Both the position numbers and the translations under genes were made by a program. From Planctomycetota bacterium (GTDB taxonomy: Bacteria; Planctomycetota; Planctomycetia; Pirellulales; UBA1268), in assembly GCA_027622795.1 (NCBI GenBank), contig JAQBZA010000009.1:1-21169 (forward strand): a stretch of 21,169 nucleotides of DNA, read 5' to 3'. The notes below the pieces were generated by a model, which saw nothing but the letters and a program-made list of their open reading frames with translations, had not been told where the DNA came from and searched no databases. Below are positions 16,072 to 21,169 of this stretch, piece by piece. How positions within the stretch are numbered: the first letter of the stretch is position 1; each line of letters starts with the position of its first letter.

Positions 16072-17268
16072 TCAGAAGACCGGGCGTCCCTCAGTCAACT
16101 TCCAACAGGCCAAACACATCCGTGGCAGATGAAATGGGCCCTTCCACAGACTCCCCTTGGCGCGATGGGTCGGCACGCCATCGCGGCGAAGCCAGCCATA
16201 CCATTCCCCGTGAACAGCATCGGCAAAGTGGTCCAATGCCCAGGTGCGCACATCGATATGCCACCGGCGGAAGGTGTCGTCGCCGGTGAGTTGCCACGCC
16301 ATCAGCGTCGCGATGATGGCCTCGTTGTGAGGCCACCAAAACTTCATGTCATGCCAATACTCGGGACATGGCCTCCCGAGCACGTCGCAGAAATAACGGA
16401 TTCCTCCGCACTCCTCATCCCAGCCGTGCCGCCACGTCCAACGCAGCATCGTGGCCCCAAGCTTGATCAAGGAGCGATCGTCGCGGTGCACTCCCTCCGC
16501 CATGATGAACCACGCCCCTTCCATCGCGTGCCCGGGATTCACAAGGCGGCCGTCGGCGTGATCGAAAAATGGAGTGCCGTCAGCGCGCACGGTTTCCATA
16601 ACGGCCTCCACCTCAGATCGCACAAAGCGACAACGGATCTCATCAATCGCCGACTCGACGCACGCACTCAGCCAATCCAGCCGCGGGTCGCCGGCCGTAA
16701 ACCGTCTGGCCAGGGAGGAGCGGATCGCCTGCGCGGTGCCGAGGATGATCATTGGCCCGCCAAAGCTTGCCACGGGTCGTGTCTCGGGGATCACCTTCGG
16801 CGCGATGCCTCCAGGTGATTGCATCCGCGTCATGCCGCGTTCGAAAACGGTGATCGCCAAGTGAGCCACATCATCCTCGCCGGTCGCGGCATACCATGCC
16901 GCAAAGGCCATGGCAGCAAACATCTCTGAGAATGCGTAGCGTCGCTTCCGGAGCGGCCGACCGTCGCGGGTGACCGAAAAAAACATCCGGCCATCGGCAT
17001 CAAAACAATGCTTCTGGAGAAACTCGACGCACGACCGGCACGCCACCAGCCACTCCTCGCGTGGCTCGATCTCCGCGCAAAGCGTACCGAGCAACCAGCC
17101 AAACCGCCCCTGAAACCACACGCTCTTGTCGGTGTCATAGGGTGTGCCATCACGATCGAGCGATGTGATCAGCCCACCCTGCTCCCGGTCAAGACCATGC
17201 GCCAGCCAGAACGGCACGACGTCGTCAACGAGCATCGATCGATAGTCGGGAAATCCCACGGTCGTCAT
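16072..17268 (-). CDS. N-acylglucosamine 2-epimerase (AGE/RnBP family)
   Basis: A 398-residue protein spanning the whole (alpha/alpha)6-barrel family. It should interconvert N-acetylmannosamine and N-acetylglucosamine without a phosphorylation step. Both family histidines are present: His247 in RLVNPGHAMEGAW and His380 in KGPFHLPR, with KFWWPHNEA (about 309-317) between them and SVWFQGRFGW (49-58) near the N-terminus. The start at 17268 is chosen because GGAG (17275-17278) lies 6 nt upstream; ATGs at 17280 and 17307 lack a comparable site. It precedes the lyase gene in the same direction, which places it in sialic acid breakdown, taking ManNAc from NanA to GlcNAc. Cellobiose 2-epimerase-like activity is a less likely alternative given the neighbours. 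The 205-bp gap to the divergent DUF1559 gene presumably holds both promoters; no clear -35/-10 pair was seen. Confidence 0.88.
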   Translation of the reverse strand: MTTVGFPDYRSMLVDDVVPFWLAHGLDREQGGLITSLDRDGTPYDTDKSVWFQGRFGWLLGTLCAEIEPREEWLVACRSCVEFLQKHCFDADGRMFFSVTRDGRPLRKRRYAFSEMFAAMAFAAWYAATGEDDVAHLAITVFERGMTRMQSPGGIAPKVIPETRPVASFGGPMIILGTAQAIRSSLARRFTAGDPRLDWLSACVESAIDEIRCRFVRSEVEAVMETVRADGTPFFDHADGRLVNPGHAMEGAWFIMAEGVHRDDRSLIKLGATMLRWTWRHGWDEECGGIRYFCDVLGRPCPEYWHDMKFWWPHNEAIIATLMAWQLTGDDTFRRWHIDVRTWALDHFADAVHGEWYGWLRRDGVPTHRAKGSLWKGPFHLPRMCLACWKLTEGRPVF

Positions 17269-17473
17269 AACGGTCTCCATGGGGACGCGATGGCCGATTC
17301 CCCGCAAGAGTCTCCAACATCCACTGACAACGCGGAGCAGACCGGCATGACGCCACCCACAACGGTGGATACACTATGGGTTTAGGGATGGAATGTTGAT
17401 TGTGTTCAGCGGGCTTTCGCGGTAGCCTCTCAGCGGGATCGGTGAGTACAGCATCTTGGGAATTGACTTCAAT

Positions 17474-18478
17474 ATGCGACTGAAATTTGGCTTCACACTC
17501 GTCGAACTGCTGGTGGTCATCGCCATCATCGGCGTGCTGATCGGTCTGCTGTTGCCGGCCGTGCAGGCGGCCCGAGAGGCGGCAAGACGGATGGGCTGCA
17601 ACAACAACCTCAAGCAACTTGGCGTGGCCATTCATACGTTTGCCAGCAGCAATCAGTCATTTCCGGCCGCTTATGGCTGGAACACCTAGTCGAACGCCGC
17701 TTCCTGGCAAAAGGCGTGGGGTTGGGGAGCAAGGATCCTCCCTTTTATGGAGGAGACGGCACTGGCCGACACGCTCGGCGTGGCAAGCCAAGAGTTCAAC
17801 CAGGCGATGCCGGGCAACAACTCATCGACTTGGCCAGCAGCGATGGTGGCCGCGATGCGGACCCCCCTGTCGGCCTTTCGCTGCCCAAGTGATGCTCCGC
17901 CAAGCGAAATCAACACATCGACCGACTTTTGCCATTCCGGCGGTCCTGACAGCACCAAGCCTGCCTTGAGCAATTATGCCGGCGTGTACGGATATCAGTA
18001 TTCCAATTGGAATCCTCCCAGTGCGACGGGCACACCCAACCATTTCGGGGCGATGCGTGGCCAGCAGGGCGTCAGCCTCGAAGAAATCACCGATGGAACC
18101 TCAAACACGTTTCTGGTTGGTGAGCGGGGCTGGTCCCACGGCGCCGCGTATTGGGTTGGCGTCGGCAACGTCAACGACGAAGCCGCGTGGTCATCGCCCA
18201 AGGCCGTGGGCCGCGTGTTCTTGCTGAAGATGAACTGCCCGCTCACGGGTCGGTACTACTCTGCGTTTTCGAGCATGCACCCGAGTGGTGCAAACTTTCT
18301 CTTTGCCGACGGCAGCGTGCACTTCATCAACGACGCTATCGATTTCGACAATGGTCTGCAGACGAATGGGTCACCGCACCACTGGTCTACACCGTGGGGC
18401 AGTGTCGACAAGTCGACCATCGGCACCTACCAACGTCTTGGCTGTCGCGATGACGGTCAGCCGGTTGGGGACTACTGA
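17474..18478 (+). pseudogene. DUF1559 prepilin-like gene interrupted by one in-frame TAG
   Basis: The N-terminus is a textbook prepilin-type signal, FGFTLVELLVVIAIIG followed by LLLPAVQAAREAARR, and the C-terminal part carries the H-X9-DG signature (HPSGANFLFADGSVHF) and a TYQRLGCRDDGQP tail. Both halves are in the same frame, separated only by TAG at 17687-17689 after YGWNT; the codons right after it (SNAASWQKAWGWGARILPF) continue the family sequence. Without the stop the product would be about 334 residues, normal for the family. It is therefore a single-codon interruption: a recent nonsense mutation, a base-calling error, or less likely readthrough. DUF1559 proteins are surface or pseudopilin-like and of unknown role. 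The ATG at 17474 starts right at the signal; a TTG at 17456 is possible. Confidence 0.85.
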
Positions 18479-18502
18479 GACTGCCTCAAGGAGCCGCGCA
18501 GC

Positions 18503-18967
18503 TTGCTGCCAACCACGCACATGCCGATGTCGCGCATCACCAAACTGTTTTTGGCTACCATGGCCTGCTGCTTGCCCGCCACCGGTTGCGGTGACCGTCT
18601 CTCCGCGCTGAGTGGTACTGTGACGATCGATGGCCAGCCGGCACCCAAGGGACTGTCCTTCGAGTTTTCACCGACCGGACCGGGTTCCTCTTCCTACGCG
18701 GCCACCGATGCCAACGGCCGCTATGAGGCAGCGTTTACGTTCCGCCAGAAGGGAATCCAGCCGGGAGAGCACCGTGTCCGGCTGATGCCGAGTGAGGTCG
18801 AAATGCCGATGCCCGAGATCGGACCGGACGGAAAACCGATCGGCCGCCCAGCGGGCCCATCGCTGGTGGCAAAACTACCCCGAAAATACTACGAGCAAAT
18901 TGAACTCATCACGGTCTCGCCCGGCAGAAACACGCACGACATCGTGCTTTCGACCGCCACAGAGTGA
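18503..18967 (+). CDS. Carboxypeptidase-regulatory-like lipoprotein (first copy)
   Basis: A 154-residue small lipoprotein. A hydrophobic signal (LFLATMACCLPATG) ends at a lipobox-like ATGC, giving a lipidated cysteine, followed by one beta-sandwich domain: LSGTVTIDGQPAPKG, a YAATDANGRYEA strand pair and a GIQPGEHRVRL strand. Such proteins regularly follow DUF1559 genes in planctomycetes; they are probably exported but their job is unknown. Start choice: AAGGAG (18488-18493) is 9 nt before a TTG at 18503; ATGs at 18521 and 18527 have no site at a usable distance, although starting there would give a more compact signal peptide. It lies 24 bp after the broken DUF1559 gene, and its TGA overlaps a GTG (18964) that may have been the start of the next DUF1559 gene. 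Confidence 0.8.
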   Translation: MLPTTHMPMSRITKLFLATMACCLPATGCGDRLSALSGTVTIDGQPAPKGLSFEFSPTGPGSSSYAATDANGRYEAAFTFRQKGIQPGEHRVRLMPSEVEMPMPEIGPDGKPIGRPAGPSLVAKLPRKYYEQIELITVSPGRNTHDIVLSTATE

Positions 18968-19982
18968 CGCGACAGAACGGTGCGGGGGGTTTCGGGGCCA
19001 TTTTTTCGTGTCATCGGGCTTTTGCTGCCCGCCGTTCAGGCAGCTCGCGAAGCGGCAAACCGGGCGAATTGCAGCAACAACCTCAAGCAGATTGGCCTCG
19101 GCCTTCTGAATTATGTCGACGCCAACCAATACTTTCCCGTCGGACAACCCGACGATGACAACGACAACTACGCGTGGGGAGCGTATATCCTGCCCTTCAT
19201 GGAGGAAGGGACGACCTACGACGCGCTCGTGAACGGTGGTGCGGCGCTAGTCTACCGCACCGGTGGCAACAACACCAAGGCACACCAGGCAATCTCTGCG
19301 GGCTCGAGCGGCCAAACCGTTCCCGCTCTCACCGCCAGCACTGATGCATACAACTGGTTTACTCAGGTTCGCAATAATCACGGCAACTCAGCCGCCATGA
19401 CGGCCTTGAATACCTTTGTTTGCCCGAGCAGCAACTTGCCAAAGGCGGATAACAACGGCTATGGAAAATCAAATTATTGTTGCTCTCTCGGAAGCGATCA
19501 GTACTGGGCGACCCAGTCCCCTGGATGGGGCAACCCAAGTCGTGACACTCAGCAAAATGGTCTTTTTCGTTTGGCCGCAAGACAACAACAATCATACTGT
19601 CGTGGCGTTGAACGAGATCACCGACGGCACGAGCAAGACCATTGCTGTCGGCGAAGTCGGACAATCTGCCAATGTTTCCCCGTCACAAACTGGCCGCACG
19701 TACCCGATTTGGGCCGGTGGCAATAACGATTGGGCCAGCAATTGGCGGATCGCCTTATGGGCCCGTATCTGTGGTCCGACGGCCTTCATCAACAATCCGG
19801 ATGCCAGAAATGCCCTCAACTCATTGAGTTGGTCCGACTTCAGTTTCGGCAGCCGTCATCCCGGGGGTGCACAATTCGTGTTTGCTGATGGGTCGGTGCG
19901 GATGATCCAGGAGACGATGAGTACAACGATCTACTCCGATCTTGCGAGTATTGCAGACGGCAATCCTTCGTCAGTGCCTTGA
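18964..19982 (+). pseudogene. DUF1559 gene with damaged signal and an internal frameshift
   Basis: The core is clearly DUF1559: GLLLPAVQAAREAANRANCSNNLKQIG near the start (the family's conserved run after the pilin helix), NGLF, then EITDGTSKTIAVGE and the H-X9-DG signature RHPGGAQFVFADGS. It is spread over three frames. A GTG at 18964 begins MTRQNGAGGF, which fits the approach to a prepilin signal, but the TLVELLVVI part is missing and reading must shift to reach IGLLLPAVQ. A second shift lies at a T5 run (19563-19567): removing one T turns NGLFRLAAR into NGLFVWPQD, which continues the family sequence to 19982. With the pilin helix lost and two frame changes, it is most likely a decayed copy, although the frame breaks lie at T-runs and could partly be sequencing errors. 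Confidence 0.8.
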
Positions 19983-20015
19983 TCGGGGCCGTTGTTTCAG
20001 ATTCAGAAGGGTTTT

Positions 20016-20486
20016 GTGGTTCTCATGACCAAAATCACACATCAAATGTTTTGGATGTCGATTGGATCGCTGATCAACGTCGCGTCTGTACTGGTACTTT
20101 GTAGTGTTGTCGGGTGCTCAGGGGGTGGTGGACCAGAACGCACTGTCGCGCCGGTAAAGGGAGTCATCACATTTCGTGGTGAACCAGTGAAGGGAGGCAG
20201 CATCACACTGCGACCAATCGAAGTCTCGGGCGCCGGAAGCGGTATTCTGGGTAAGCCCGCCAGCGGCGTGGTTCAGGATGACGGGTCGTTTGTGCTTTCG
20301 ACCTACGGAAAAGGTGACGGCGCGGTGGTCGGCAAACATCAGGTGATGTTTACCCCCATCATGATCGGACCGGAAACCCCTGAGGATAAGCCGAAGCCGT
20401 CTCCCTATCTTGGTCTGCAACCCGATCCACGCGAGGTCGATGTTCAGCCTGGGACGAATGAACTGATGATCGAACTCACGAAGTGA
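20016..20486 (+). CDS. Carboxypeptidase-regulatory-like lipoprotein (second copy)
   Basis: About 156 residues: a hydrophobic signal (WMSIGSLINVASVLVLCSVV) ending in a VVGC lipobox, a glycine-rich linker, then a beta-sandwich domain beginning VAPVKGVITFRGEPVKGG and containing DDGSFVLSTYGKGDGAVVGKHQV, and closing with a NELMIEL strand. It resembles the first lipoprotein in layout and in following a DUF1559 gene, but the two are only loosely alike in sequence. Start: AGAAGG (20005-20010) is 5 nt before a GTG at 20016; the in-frame ATG at 20025 is the alternative and changes only three residues. Function is unknown; a cell-surface or periplasmic role is inferred from the lipid anchor. Confidence 0.82.
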   Translation: MVLMTKITHQMFWMSIGSLINVASVLVLCSVVGCSGGGGPERTVAPVKGVITFRGEPVKGGSITLRPIEVSGAGSGILGKPASGVVQDDGSFVLSTYGKGDGAVVGKHQVMFTPIMIGPETPEDKPKPSPYLGLQPDPREVDVQPGTNELMIELTK

Positions 20487-20496
20487 GCAACTCGAC

Positions 20497-20514
20497 AACC
20501 ACCCCCTGGTGGTT
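20497..20514. terminator. Hairpin between convergent lipoprotein and mutase genes
   Basis: Arms AACCACC (20497-20503) and GGTGGTT (20508-20514) pair perfectly around a 4-nt loop within the 32-bp gap between two convergent genes. Position suits a terminator acting in both directions, though there is no strong T-run on either side. Confidence 0.4.
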
Positions 20515-20518
20515 CACG

Positions 20519-21169
20519 TCACACACCCGCCAGTGACCGCAGGTCTGCCTCGAGGGCATCCAGTCGTACCGTAAGGGATTGTTTCGTCGCTGGCAGATCT
20601 GCCATTGAACAGGGTGCAGCAACGCTGAACAGATAAAACTTGATCTTTGGCTCAGTGCCGGAAGGCCGAGCAGCGACGGCATTGCCCAGCGGCGGAAACC
20701 GACCGTCGGGCAGCAGTTCGCCGGCGGCATCAAGACCGGCCAGATCGAAGATCACCAGATCGCCCGGCACGCCCTCATAGCTTTGCGGGGCTTTTCCGGG
20801 CGTCCAGGTCGACAGGCTCGCCTGGTCGCGGGTGCGGACGATGTCGAGCCCGGCAAATGCCTGGGGCGGCGCGACCCGCAGCGTCGCCATGATCTCCTTC
20901 ATCCGATCCATGCCGCTGGCCCCCGGCAGCATCACCGAGACCTGCCGCTCCTGATGGCAGCCGAAGCGGCAAAAGAGTTCGTCGAGCCGCTCGTGGGGCG
21001 ACCGGCCCGCGGCCTTCAAGTCAGCCGTGAGCTCGGCCATCAAGAGCGCGGCCACCGAGGCATCCTTGTCGCGAACATGCGTGCCGGCGAGGTAGCCGTG
21101 CGACTCCTCCGTGCCAAACACGAAGCCCTCCGGCCCGTGGCGATCGATCGCGCTGCAGATCCACTTGAA
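20519..21169 (-). CDS. Phosphoglucomutase/phosphomannomutase, C-terminal part
   Basis: The frame enters from the right edge and ends at 20519, giving the last 216 residues. It opens with FKWICSAI and contains GFVFGTEESHGYLAGTHVRDKDA, the sugar-recognition loop of the alpha-D-phosphohexomutase family, and near the end RPSGTEPKIKFYLF, the phosphate-binding loop of the C-terminal domain. The form of both motifs is closest to the long PGM2/PgcA-type mutases of about 550-600 residues; the catalytic serine and the metal-binding DGD loop lie outside the window. It would interconvert hexose 1- and 6-phosphates in the cytoplasm. It converges on the second lipoprotein gene with a hairpin between them. 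Confidence 0.9.
   Translation of the reverse strand, partial: FKWICSAIDRHGPEGFVFGTEESHGYLAGTHVRDKDASVAALLMAELTADLKAAGRSPHERLDELFCRFGCHQERQVSVMLPGASGMDRMKEIMATLRVAPPQAFAGLDIVRTRDQASLSTWTPGKAPQSYEGVPGDLVIFDLAGLDAAGELLPDGRFPPLGNAVAARPSGTEPKIKFYLFSVAAPCSMADLPATKQSLTVRLDALEADLRSLAGV

Noticed and set aside
17474..18478. Recoding of TAG as an amino acid in this organism
   Set aside because: Three intact genes (stops at 401, 5386 and 14986) end in TAG exactly where their families end.
18979..19010. A terminator after the first lipoprotein from the G-run followed by T6
   Set aside because: The G-rich stretch has no complementary C-rich arm, so no stem can form before the T-run.

Overview
The window looks like a chromosomal segment of a planctomycete, most likely of the Pirellulales type. 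The evidence is the dense set of families typical of that phylum: planctomycete cytochrome domains (PSCyt1, and DUF1549 with DUF1553), DUF1501, DUF1080, and two DUF1559 prepilin-like genes each followed by a small carboxypeptidase-regulatory-like lipoprotein. Base composition is GC-rich. No rRNA, tRNA, CRISPR array or insertion sequence was recognised.

Layout. (1) Positions 1-6684, minus strand: a four-gene set reading right to left, made of a Tat-exported DUF1501 protein, a large exported protein with pre-peptidase-like domains, a DUF1549/DUF1553 cytochrome protein coupled to it by an ATGA overlap, and the N-terminus of a PSCyt1 c-type cytochrome that runs off the left edge. (2) Positions 6909-9172: a short uvrC on minus, divergent from an exported DUF1080 protein on plus. 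(3) Positions 9181-17268: a sialic acid scavenging locus. It has a likely GH33 sialidase and a second Asp-box propeller protein (minus, ATGA-coupled), a fusion of a NanM-like Kelch mutarotase with a sodium:solute symporter (plus), an N-acetylneuraminate lyase (minus, overlapping the symporter tail to tail by 127 bp) and an N-acylglucosamine 2-epimerase (minus). (4) Positions 17474-20486, plus strand: two successive DUF1559-plus-lipoprotein pairs in which both DUF1559 genes are broken, one by a single in-frame TAG, the other by damage to its prepilin signal plus a frameshift. (5) Positions 20519 to the right edge, minus: the C-terminal part of a phosphoglucomutase/phosphomannomutase.

How the sialic acid genes fit together (inference from families): exported sialidases release sialic acid from host or algal glycans, the Kelch domain speeds anomer conversion next to the transporter, the SSS domain imports sialic acid with sodium, NanA splits it to ManNAc and pyruvate, and the AGE/RnBP-type epimerase turns ManNAc into GlcNAc without a kinase step. 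The physical joining of mutarotase and transporter is the most distinctive element. A candidate 33-residue peptide gene in front of the sialidase operon, a strong hairpin between the epimerase and lyase genes, and the broken DUF1559 genes are the other points worth a second look.
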